64,000 nt of DNA from an uncultured Acidimicrobiales bacterium (GTDB taxonomy: Bacteria > Actinomycetota > Acidimicrobiia > Acidimicrobiales > SZUA-35), in assembly GCA_937922045.1 (NCBI GenBank), contig CAKZXA010000001.1, positions 62,001 through 126,000 on the forward strand. The letters are read 5' to 3'. The notes under the pieces are model-generated. The model did no database searches, was not told the origin of the DNA, and saw only the letters and a list, made by a program, of their open reading frames with translations. Shown in pieces: positions 1 through 7,591 of the stretch. Position numbers and translations under genes: made by a program. Each line of letters starts with the position of its first letter. Position 1 is the first letter of the stretch.

Positions 1-19
1 CTTGTGTTGTCGACTACCG

Positions 20-2521
20 CTAGCGGCGGCTACGACCCCGTCCGCGGCCACGGCCACCACGGTCATCCTCAGGCACGACAGGCGCACCTTCCGGTCCGAG
101 ATCGCCAAAACCATCGACGGAGAAATCATCTTCGAAGCTCATCTTGATGGAGTCATCAGGAGCGCCGCTGTCGCTTTCACGACCGCCGCCACCGCTGTCA
201 CGACCACCGCGGTCTCCGCCGCGGCCGCCACGATCCCCACCACGACCACCGCGGTCTCCGCCACGGCCGCCACGATCCCCACCACGGTCTCCACCGCGGC
301 TGGAGCCATTGGAGCTTGAGCGACTGTAGTCATTCTCATCGCCGGAGATCTTCAGCGAGATCTTGCCATTGGGATCGATGTCCTCGACCTCAACTTCGAC
401 TTCCTGACCAAGCTCGAGTACGTCCTCGACCCTGTCGATGCGCTTGCCCTGTCCAATCTTGGAGATATGGAGCAGGCCGTCACGGCCCGGCAGGATGTTG
501 ATGAAGGCACCGAACTTGGTGATGTTGACCACGCGACCGGGGTAGGTCTCGCCCACGTCGGCGGTGGGAGGATCGAGGATGAGTCGAATCTGGCGTTCAG
601 CCTCATCGACGACCTCGCGGTCGGTAGCGGCGATAGCCACGATCCCGACCACACCATCGTCGTCGACAGAAATGTCGGCGCCGGTCTCGGACTGGATGGC
701 GTTGATGACCTTGCCCTTCGGCCCGATGACCTCACCGATCTTGTCGACGGGAATCTCGAAGCTAACAATCTTCGGCGCCCCATCTCGCACGTCGTCACGA
801 GGAGCGGCGATGGCGTTTTCCATAACCTCAAGGATCTTGAGGCGGGCTTCCTTGGCTTGCTGTAGCGCATCGGCCAAGACATCGGCAGGGATGCCATCAA
901 TCTTGGTGTCGAGCTGCAGAGCGGTCACGAAGTCGGATGTACCCGCAACCTTGAAGTCCATGTCACCAAAGGCATCTTCAGCGCCGAGAATGTCGGTAAG
1001 CGTGGTGTACTTGCCTTCGGCGTAGACGAGGCCCATGGCGATACCGGCCACCGGGGCCTTGATTGGCACGCCAGCGTCCATCAGCGAGAGGGACGAGCCG
1101 CAGACCGAAGCCATGGAGGTCGAACCGTTTGACGAGAGCACCTCGGAGACGAGACGCAGGGTGTAGGGCCACTCTTCGATAGAGGGGACCACCGGAACGA
1201 GGGCTCGCTCAGCGAGAAGGCCGTGGCCGATCTCACGACGCTTCGGACCTCGCATGAAGCCCGTCTCGCCGGTGCTGAAGGGCGGGAAGTTGTAGTGGTG
1301 CATGTAACGCTTACGATCGGTCGGATCGATACCGTCGATCATCTGATCCATGCGCTTCATACCCAGGGTGGTGATGTTGAGCACCTGAGTCTCGCCCCGC
1401 TGGAACAAGCCAGAGCCGTGGACGCGGGGTAGAACCCCAACCTCAGACGACAGAGGACGCAGGTCGGCGATTCCTCGACCGTCGATTCGGAACCCGTCTT
1501 CTACGATGCGGCGACGCACCACGTTCTTGGACAGCGACCGGAAGGCAGCTTTGAGCTGCTTGGTAGCAAGCGCTCCCCCATCGGCTGCGTCAGCGAACTG
1601 AGCGTTCAGGGATGCGAGCGTCTCGTCGCGTAGGGCGCCTTCGACAGTGCCTCGTTCGGCCTTGTCGGCAATGCCCATCGCGTCGACCATCTTGGCCTCG
1701 GCGGCGGCGGCAACGGCAGCGTACTGCTCGTCGGTGTAGTCGGTCTGGACCGGGTAGTCCATCGGCGCCTTGCGGCCACCAGCAGCCTTTACCAACTCCA
1801 TCTGGAGGGCAATGGCTTCCTTGATGTACTTCTTCGACTCGTCGAGAGCCGTGGCCAGTGCGCCTTCGTCGACCTTCGGTGCGCCGTTCTCGTAGTTGTT
1901 CCACGAGGTTTGGGTGCCACCGGCCTCAACCATCATCACGGCGACGTCGCCGCTATCGAGTTGACGCCCAGCGACCACGATCTCGAACGATGACGCATCG
2001 CCCTCCTGGAAGGTGGGGTGCGGCAGCCATTCACCGTCGGTGGTGTAGGCCAAGCGAACAGCACCGATGGGTCCTTCGAAAGGAACATCGGACACCATCA
2101 GCGCCGCGGAGGCGCCATTGATAGCGAGAACATCGTGCGGGTGCACCTGGTCGGCCGACAGAACCGTGACGACGACGTGAGTCTCGTTGCGGTAACCGGC
2201 GGGGAACGAGGGGCGGAGCGGACGGTCGATCAGGCGGCAGGTAAGCGTGGCCGAATCGGGAGCCCGACCTTCACGACGGAAGAACGAGCCGGGAATTTTG
2301 CCGGCAGCATAGGAACGCTCTTCAACGTCGACGGTGAGCGGGAAGAAGTCAATGCCATCGCGAACGTGCTTGGCACCGGTGGCGGCCACCAGAATACTGG
2401 TGTCGCCCATGCGGGCCATTACGGAACCGCTAGCGAGGCCGGCAAGTCTGCCGGTCTCAAGGTACATGTCGAGACCATCACCATTGGTGACAGTCCCTGA
2501 TACGGAAATTGCATCCGCCAT
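20..2521 (-). CDS. pnp: Polyribonucleotide nucleotidyltransferase (PNPase)
   Basis: Phosphorolytic 3'-5' exoribonuclease that degrades and tails mRNA in the cytoplasm. The 833-aa product shows two RNase PH-like regions (about 14–145 and 330–560), a KH domain near 595–650 with the motif VIGPKGKV, and an S1 domain near 660–725. It ends in an unusual tail of about 100 residues with RGGD/RGG repeats, an acidic patch and a terminal RGRGRSRR. The E. coli enzyme has about 711 residues, and the extra length is mostly this tail. The ATG at 2521 has AGGAG 7 nt upstream. Normally pnp follows rpsO directly, but here gpgS and a broken gene separate them. Confidence 0.97.
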   Translation of the reverse strand: MADAISVSGTVTNGDGLDMYLETGRLAGLASGSVMARMGDTSILVAATGAKHVRDGIDFFPLTVDVEERSYAAGKIPGSFFRREGRAPDSATLTCRLIDRPLRPSFPAGYRNETHVVVTVLSADQVHPHDVLAINGASAALMVSDVPFEGPIGAVRLAYTTDGEWLPHPTFQEGDASSFEIVVAGRQLDSGDVAVMMVEAGGTQTSWNNYENGAPKVDEGALATALDESKKYIKEAIALQMELVKAAGGRKAPMDYPVQTDYTDEQYAAVAAAAEAKMVDAMGIADKAERGTVEGALRDETLASLNAQFADAADGGALATKQLKAAFRSLSKNVVRRRIVEDGFRIDGRGIADLRPLSSEVGVLPRVHGSGLFQRGETQVLNITTLGMKRMDQMIDGIDPTDRKRYMHHYNFPPFSTGETGFMRGPKRREIGHGLLAERALVPVVPSIEEWPYTLRLVSEVLSSNGSTSMASVCGSSLSLMDAGVPIKAPVAGIAMGLVYAEGKYTTLTDILGAEDAFGDMDFKVAGTSDFVTALQLDTKIDGIPADVLADALQQAKEARLKILEVMENAIAAPRDDVRDGAPKIVSFEIPVDKIGEVIGPKGKVINAIQSETGADISVDDDGVVGIVAIAATDREVVDEAERQIRLILDPPTADVGETYPGRVVNITKFGAFINILPGRDGLLHISKIGQGKRIDRVEDVLELGQEVEVEVEDIDPNGKISLKISGDENDYSRSSSNGSSRGGDRGGDRGGRGGDRGGRGGDRGGRGGDRGGRDSGGGGRESDSGAPDDSIKMSFEDDFSVDGFGDLGPEGAPVVPEDDRGGRGRGRGRSRR

Positions 2522-2861
2522 AAGGGATCTCCTGGATCTGTAGTTGTACAGACGACCTTCGTCTGCTTACTGACAGGTCAGATCCCAGATTTCGATCACT
2601 CGACTCGACCAAGGCGCCGTGTCCCGTCCAGCACCTGAAAGGTGCACTACGACGGCGGGCGGCGGTTCCCTTCGCTCCGAGGAATCGGAAACTGGTAGCT
2701 GACCTACCTCTTTGTTGATTAGCGTGCGGCCTAGCCCTCCGGATTTGATCCTGACAGGCCATGCCTACGCGGGGTGCTACTGCACCGATGGCTAGCATAG
2801 CGGCGATCAGCTGCAAGTTGGTGGAACCAACACCAACCGCTCTTCACCAACACACCGACAG
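2522..2861. other. Intergenic region upstream of pnp
   Basis: This is 340 bases without a supported gene. Read on the minus strand it is the leader and promoter region of pnp. Two small hairpins are visible: GCACCT-GAA-AGGTGC near 2632–2646 and TCCGA-GGAA-TCGGA near 2676–2690. PNPase mRNA leaders are structured and autoregulated in E. coli, but no homologous element can be claimed here. No clear promoter was recognised. Confidence 0.4.
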
Positions 2862-3378
2862 CTAGCTCGACCAGTCCACCGCAGGCACGGCAACGCTGTC
2901 GAGAAGGTTGCCGTATCCGACGTCCTGCGTCGGCCCCGAGATGAAGCGCAGCCGGGTTGTCGTTTGCCCATCGGGCACCACGTAGGTAAAGGTGCAGCTC
3001 TTCCAACGACCCTGGTCGGTCGCCACGGTCCACGTCTCGCCCGCCCGGTCGGTGCTGCCAAGAACAACGCTCATCGAGTCTGTCGTCCTCCGACCGCGCC
3101 TGCACGTTGTTGTGCCCGGGTTGCGCTCGAAACTACCGTTGGAAAGCGACGTTTTAGGCGGGGGTGGCCTGGTCGTGGTCGTAGCTCGGGTCGTCGTGGT
3201 ACGGAGAGGGCGGGTGGTCGTCTGTCGCTGGTTCCGTCGTCGTGCGCTGCGTAGTCGGCCGAGACGTCGTTGTCGTCTGTTCGCTCGTGGAGGTAGAGGT
3301 CGATGCCGTCGTGCTCTGCCTTATGGTTGTTGCTGGCCGAACGGTCGACGTCGACGACGCACCGTCCCCCACCATCAC
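2862..3378 (-). pseudogene. Frame-disrupted Thr/Ser-rich protein with C-terminal beta-sandwich-like domain
   Basis: Two adjacent minus-strand frames make one plausible protein. The first frame (GTG 3378 or ATG 3375) encodes a Ser/Thr-rich linker (STTASTSTSTS, RTTTEPATDD). Near 3215–3230 the low-complexity Thr-rich sequence continues in a second frame (TTTRPLRTTTTRATTTTRP). That frame runs into a domain containing SNGSFERNPG and, near its end, RLRFISG and GNLLDSVAV, a pattern seen in secreted carbohydrate-binding-like modules. It stops at 2862. No signal peptide is visible at the start. This could be a true frameshift, a slippery-repeat sequencing error, or a gene that also lost its N-terminus. 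It lies 18 nt downstream of gpgS on the same strand. Function unknown. Confidence 0.5.
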
Positions 3379-3396
3379 GCCTGTGGAGTCCCGGTT

Positions 3397-4296
3397 TCAG
3401 CCGACTCCACTATCAAAACTATCGAGAGGCGGGCGTTCGGACACATTGACAGCCACCGAGGACCCGTCCGCCGTCTGAAGGAGGAGCTCATCAAGGCTCG
3501 TAAACGGCTTACCTGCTGGCGAGCGCGAAAGGGCCGTCGCCATCACCTCGGCTGCCTGGACAGCGAGCTGTCGGAGCGGGCGATGTCGATGACGGCGTAC
3601 TCCTAAATCGACCTGGCCGATCGAGCTGACCGAGAAGAGCTCGGCCACGTCAATGAGCATGGCGATCTCGACACCCCAACCCTGTGAGAACGGAATCTGA
3701 ACAGCGGCCGAGCGGCGCAGCGCGTACTCTCCCGCCAACGGCTGCCTAACCGCAGCCAACTCAGAGAAATAGAGAGACAACACAGGGCGGGCCACAAGCT
3801 CGGTCGTTCGACCACCGCCTCCATCGTCTTCTGGGCGGTCATAGAAGGCCTTGATGAGGTTGAGCCCATCGTCTTCCAAGAGCGGCAACGCCAGGGCCAG
3901 AACCCAGTCGGTGGCAAAACTGGTCACATCAGCATCACACCAGACCGTGATGTCAGAGGTGGTCACGTGGAGCGAGCCCCACAACACGTTGCCCTTGCCT
4001 CGCCCCTGACCGAAGCGCTTGTTGATGGTTTCGATCGGGACGACCGTCGCTCCCGCATCCGAGGCGAGCCGGGCAGACTCGTCGGTGCTCTGATCGTCGA
4101 TCACGACGAACTCATCGATCAGGCCCGGGGCGAGCAGCTCGGTGGTGATGACGTGTGCCAGCGCGCCGATCGTTGACGCCTCATTGTGGCACGGGATGCA
4201 AACCGCGATCGACGTGCCCGCTTTGGCAGAGCGAAAACGCTCGCGATCGATTGGAAGACCGAACTCGAGAGTCCTCACGCCGTCGGGCGTCATCAT
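3397..4296 (-). CDS. gpgS: Glucosyl-3-phosphoglycerate synthase (GT81)
   Basis: Transfers glucose from NDP-glucose to 3-phosphoglycerate, the first step of glucosylglycerate synthesis and, in mycobacteria, of methylglucose lipopolysaccharides. The 299-aa product has a GT-A fold N-terminus (IPCHNEASTIGAL), the nucleotide-sugar stretch VIDDQSTD, GKGNVLWGSL, and the metal-binding WCDADV. It also has the family stretches TELVARPVLSLYF, PLAGEYALRR, GWGVEIAMLID and QVDLGVRRHRHR. The M. tuberculosis enzyme has 324 residues. The gene starts 76 nt downstream of rpsO on the same strand, splitting the usual rpsO-pnp pair. Two consecutive ATG codons are possible starts, and neither has a strong ribosome-binding site. 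Confidence 0.87.
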   Translation of the reverse strand: MMTPDGVRTLEFGLPIDRERFRSAKAGTSIAVCIPCHNEASTIGALAHVITTELLAPGLIDEFVVIDDQSTDESARLASDAGATVVPIETINKRFGQGRGKGNVLWGSLHVTTSDITVWCDADVTSFATDWVLALALPLLEDDGLNLIKAFYDRPEDDGGGGRTTELVARPVLSLYFSELAAVRQPLAGEYALRRSAAVQIPFSQGWGVEIAMLIDVAELFSVSSIGQVDLGVRRHRHRPLRQLAVQAAEVMATALSRSPAGKPFTSLDELLLQTADGSSVAVNVSERPPLDSFDSGVG

Positions 4297-4371
4297 GGGG
4301 AGTTGGGGAGGGGTGTGGCGTCGCGTGAGACCAGCGTCGTCAGGCCGTAGAAAACGGCTCTGGGCTGATCT

Positions 4372-4653
4372 CTAGCGGCGCAGACCCAGCTCGGCGATCA
4401 GCGAGCGGTAGCGCTCGACATCGATATCGGCGAGGTAGTCCAGCATGCGACGACGACGACCAACCAGGCCCAACAGGCCTCGCTGCGTGTGGAAGTCTTT
4501 CTTGTGAACCTTGAGGTGCTCGGTGAGGTGATTGATCCGATCGGTGGCCAGAGCAATCTGTACCTCGGGCGATCCAGTGTCGCCTTCGCCGCGAGCGAAT
4601 TTGGTCATCGTCGCAGCCTTGTCAGGAAGGTTTGCAGGTCGTTGATTACCCAT
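4372..4653 (-). CDS. rpsO: 30S ribosomal protein S15
   Basis: Primary 16S rRNA-binding protein of the 30S platform. The 93-aa product contains [17 protein letters not shown], then [18 protein letters not shown] and [13 protein letters not shown], all hallmark S15 segments. The N-terminus ([12 protein letters not shown]) is slightly divergent. The ATG at 4653 is preceded by GAGGAG about 11 nt upstream. It lies downstream of ribF, as in other actinobacteria. Confidence 0.97.
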   Translation of the reverse strand: MGNQRPANLPDKAATMTKFARGEGDTGSPEVQIALATDRINHLTEHLKVHKKDFHTQRGLLGLVGRRRRMLDYLADIDVERYRSLIAELGLRR

Positions 4654-4708
4654 TTTGATCGGTTCTCCTCAAGAGTCTTCGTTAGAGTTCGGGACCCGTG
4701 GCCCAGCC

Positions 4709-4734
4709 GTCGAAACCGCAAAGCGGGTTTCGAC
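4709..4734 (-). promoter_or_regulatory. Hairpin in the rpsO leader / ribF trailer
   Basis: A 9-bp perfect inverted repeat (GTCGAAACC / GGTTTCGAC) with an 8-nt loop lies in the 163-nt gap between ribF and rpsO. No U-run follows on the minus strand, so it does not look like a standard terminator. S15 represses its own mRNA through structured leaders in several bacteria, which makes a role in rpsO control possible but unproven. Confidence 0.3.
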
Positions 4735-4816
4735 CGCAACCACCCACATCGATCGATGGGGACAGCTTGCCTCGTGTTGGCAGCTCCCCATACTACCGGC
4801 GATTTCCCACCTCACC

Positions 4817-5761
4817 TCAGGCGGTAGACAAAGCCTCACGGGCTGTGGCCACGTCTTGCGCAAGTTGGACCTGGAGGGCGTCGATCCCGTCGAAACGGCG
4901 TTCCTGACGCAGCTGCGACACGAATCTCACCCTCGCCTGTTCGCCGTAGAGATCGCCGTCAAAGTCGATCAGATGGGCCTCGACGAGCGAGTGTTCGGCG
5001 TCCTGGTAGAACGTCGGTCGTTTGCCAATATTGATGGCAGCTGGATAGACGCTCCCATCGGGGCGCTCGTACCAGGCGGCGTACACGCCGTCACCCGGGA
5101 TGGAGCGACCGTGCGGCACCGCAATGTTGGCCGTCGGGAAACCGATCGTTCTTCCTCGCTCATCACCGCCGACTACCGGGCCCCGAGTTTCGTGAGGCCG
5201 GCCGAGCAGCTCGGCTGCTGTCTGTACATCGCCCTCGTCCAGGCAACGACGGATAGCGGTCGACGAGATCACTCGATCTCCCAACTCGCCCTCGAGTAGG
5301 GCAATACCAGTGACCGCAAAGTCGTATCGCTGACCCAGCTCGCTTAGGTGGTTGACGTCGCCGGCGCGATCCTTGCCAAAGTGAAAGTCTTCGCCCACCA
5401 CGATGGCTCTCGTGCCGAGACAATCGAGCAAAACCGAGGTCACGAACTCCTCGGGGGTTTCCGACGAGCGAATCTCATCGAAGGGGACCACAAGGACGGT
5501 GTCGACACCGCAGGCCTCTATCAGTTCGAGCTTCTGCTCCAAATCGACGAGCAACCGGGGCGCCGAGTCTGGTCGTACGACCATTGCTGGGTGTGGATCA
5601 AAGGTGACGAGCGCACTGCGCAAACCTCGCCGCTCAGCCTCTTTGCGGGTCGCTTGTATCACCGCTTGATGGCCCAGATGAACCCCGTCATAGGTACCGA
5701 TCGTCACCGCGTGATCGTGCTCGGCCCCCTCGCATTGGGCGAGGTCGGTTATCACGCGCAT
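4817..5761 (-). CDS. ribF: Bifunctional riboflavin kinase / FAD synthetase
   Basis: Converts riboflavin to FMN and FMN to FAD. The N-terminal nucleotidyltransferase half has GTYDGVHLGHQAVI, FDPHP and a later ISSTAIRR. The C-terminal kinase half begins near residue 190 with GRTIGFPTANI and includes GDGVYAAW and NIGKRPTF. The ATG at 5761 (MRVITDL) is preferred because GGGAG lies 8 nt upstream; an in-frame start 14 codons earlier adds residues not typical of the family. The product is 314 aa. It sits between truB and rpsO. Confidence 0.95.
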   Translation of the reverse strand: MRVITDLAQCEGAEHDHAVTIGTYDGVHLGHQAVIQATRKEAERRGLRSALVTFDPHPAMVVRPDSAPRLLVDLEQKLELIEACGVDTVLVVPFDEIRSSETPEEFVTSVLLDCLGTRAIVVGEDFHFGKDRAGDVNHLSELGQRYDFAVTGIALLEGELGDRVISSTAIRRCLDEGDVQTAAELLGRPHETRGPVVGGDERGRTIGFPTANIAVPHGRSIPGDGVYAAWYERPDGSVYPAAINIGKRPTFYQDAEHSLVEAHLIDFDGDLYGEQARVRFVSQLRQERRFDGIDALQVQLAQDVATAREALSTA

Positions 5762-5860
5762 TCGTTCGGCTCCCGAAGCGCTACACGACGACTTGACGGG
5801 CACGCGTTGATCACAGTGAGAATCGTATCGCTCACGCCCGGGCGAACAAGCATCGGAGCG

Positions 5861-5902
5861 TGTTCTCCAGCCTCAATACTGTGTTCTCGAGCCTCAATAC
5901 TG
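5861..5902. repeat. Two tandem 21-bp units at the truB 3' end
   Basis: Two adjacent 21-bp copies differ at one position. The unit includes the truB TGA stop and its last codons, so the stop is repeated 21 nt downstream. This is one of five such 3'-end duplications in the window. Confidence 0.9.
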
Positions 5903-6763
5903 AAGAACCTTTACCGGCCACAGCTCACCTTCACGGTCTTCGTAGACGGCCAGCACGGTCCCCGAGTCGTCACGAATCGCAAGCCGACCCTTCTGGGGGG
6001 AAGGCCCAAGGGTTTGACCGTAGCCGACCCGAATAGCCTGCTCCGCATCGATATCCAGCGTTGGCATACCACGCAGCAGTTCGCCGACGGCCAGAAGCTC
6101 GGCTTCGTCGATACCACCCGCTTCGGCCAGCAGAAACGAGCCGACGGCGCTGCGTCGCAGGTTGCGGACGTGGGCGCCGCCACCCAAGGCGGTGCCGAGA
6201 TCAGCAGCCAAGCTGCGGACATAGGTGCCGGAAGAGCACTCGATCTCGGCTCGATAGACCAGCGGTTCATCGGTGGGCTCAACCTCATAGCGGTGCACCG
6301 TGACCGGACGCGGTTCGCGCTCCACCTCCTTGCCTTCGCGAGCGAGCTCATGAAGACGCTTACCATCCACCTTGATGGCCGACACCATGGGTGGAATCTG
6401 CTCGATGGGACCGACGAACTGCTCGGCAGCCGCGCCGACATCCCCAGGCTGTAGCTCGATATCGTGTCGTGCCGTCACCTCGCCGGACGAATCGAGCGTT
6501 GAGGTCTCGACACCAAAGACGATCTCGGTGGTGTAGGTCTTGTCGACACCAGTCACAAACTGCAGCAGCTTGGTACCAACGCCGATGCCGAGAACGAGGA
6601 CACCGGTCGCATCCGGATCGAGCGTTCCTGCGTGGCCCACCTTGCGGGTGCCGAATCGGCGACGAAGCTGATCGACGACATCGTGGCTCGTGCAGCCGGC
6701 CGGCTTGTCGATAATCACACAACCGGAGATACCGCTGTCGGCTCGACGACGGTTGCGAGCCAC
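5894..6763 (-). CDS. truB: tRNA pseudouridine(55) synthase
   Basis: Makes pseudouridine-55 in the T-loop of tRNAs. The 289-aa product carries the catalytic motif KVGHAGTLDPDATGVLVL with the nucleophilic Asp, plus CSSGTYVRSLAADLG and a short C-terminal PUA-like region ending VKVLQY. The GTG at 6763 is chosen because GAGGAG ends 7 nt upstream inside the rbfA end and the start falls just after the rbfA stop. Upstream in-frame ATGs would overlap rbfA and add a low-quality extension. The last codons and stop are duplicated in tandem. Confidence 0.95.
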   Translation of the reverse strand: MARNRRRADSGISGCVIIDKPAGCTSHDVVDQLRRRFGTRKVGHAGTLDPDATGVLVLGIGVGTKLLQFVTGVDKTYTTEIVFGVETSTLDSSGEVTARHDIELQPGDVGAAAEQFVGPIEQIPPMVSAIKVDGKRLHELAREGKEVEREPRPVTVHRYEVEPTDEPLVYRAEIECSSGTYVRSLAADLGTALGGGAHVRNLRRSAVGSFLLAEAGGIDEAELLAVGELLRGMPTLDIDAEQAIRVGYGQTLGPSPQKGRLAIRDDSGTVLAVYEDREGELWPVKVLQY

Positions 6764-6764
6764 C

Positions 6765-7262
6765 TTACTCCTCCTCGTCGCCGTCGAACCCGACGTCGCC
6801 AGCATCGTCGTCAACATCATCCGAAAGATCGAGCGTGCTGAGAATCTCCTCGATCCTGGCGCCGGTACGAACTGCCGGATCGATCTGGAAGATCACCTCC
6901 GGCGTCTTACGAAGCCGTGTCTGGTTTCCGATCGCTGAGCGCATTGGCTTCGCGTAGGCGGCTAAGATATTGAGCAGTTCTTCGTCGTCCTCGGCTGTTA
7001 CCTCGGCTGACGTTCGGTCGAGCGTGCTCACAAAGACCTGGGCCCGGTTGAGATCTGAATCTACCTCAACGCCGGTGATAGTCACCAACGGCAACCGATC
7101 GTCGTCGACACGATCCATAAAGTCGGCCGCTATCTCATGCAGCAGAGCATTGAGGCGAGCGGTTCGGGGGAAGTGACGATTTGTTTGGGGTCGGGCGGCG
7201 CGTCCCTGATTGCGTCTCGGACGGCCGCCTCCGCGCTGGTTCTTTCCTGATCCTCGAGCCAT
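6765..7262 (-). CDS. rbfA: Ribosome-binding factor A
   Basis: KH-fold factor that binds the 30S subunit during late 16S maturation. The 165-aa product has a basic, Gly/Arg-rich N-terminal extension (about residues 1–35), then the core with ARLNALLHEIAADFM, VTITGVEVDSDLNRAQVFV and PEVIFQID. It ends in a very acidic tail (DDVDDDAGDVGFDGDEEE). The ATG at 7262 overlaps the ylxP stop by one base (TAATG), which implies coupled translation. Confidence 0.93.
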   Translation of the reverse strand: MARGSGKNQRGGGRPRRNQGRAARPQTNRHFPRTARLNALLHEIAADFMDRVDDDRLPLVTITGVEVDSDLNRAQVFVSTLDRTSAEVTAEDDEELLNILAAYAKPMRSAIGNQTRLRKTPEVIFQIDPAVRTGARIEEILSTLDLSDDVDDDAGDVGFDGDEEE

Positions 7263-7552
7263 TAGGCGTCCTCCCACCAGCTTCGGTTGATTTCCAGAAC
7301 ATCGACTTCAGGTCGGGACCAGACGTATCGGTCAACACTGTCCATGACCGACCGCACATGGCTCACCGATGCACCGACGGCGGAAGCACCGATGGTCGTT
7401 CGCTGCCAGGTGTCGTGGTGATCTACCTCGGCTGCTCCAACACCATGCATCTGATCGAGGTGACGGATAATCGAGGTGAGCACTGAACGCTTCTGTTTTA
7501 GAGACTGAGCGCCAGGAACATGGAGATCTATTTCGGCAACGAGGACGAACAT
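7262..7552 (-). CDS. ylxP: YlxP/DUF503 family protein
   Basis: Small conserved protein of the nusA-infB operon; a role in 30S maturation is suggested for the family. The 96-aa product starts MFVLVAEIDLHVPGAQSLKQ followed by KRSV, the DUF503 signature. The ATG at 7552 matches homologues. A GTG at 7589–7591, directly after the infB stop, would add 13 residues and has no better ribosome-binding site. It overlaps rbfA by one base. Confidence 0.88.
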   Translation of the reverse strand: MFVLVAEIDLHVPGAQSLKQKRSVLTSIIRHLDQMHGVGAAEVDHHDTWQRTTIGASAVGASVSHVRSVMDSVDRYVWSRPEVDVLEINRSWWEDA

Positions 7553-7591
7553 CGGCACGAACCCAGGAGCTGGCGAGGCGCCGCCGAACAC

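Noticed and set aside
5348-6454. Long plus-strand open frame opposite ribF and truB (368 codons)
   Set aside because: It spans the 3' part of truB, the gap and most of ribF on the other strand without recognisable domains; both minus-strand genes are certain.
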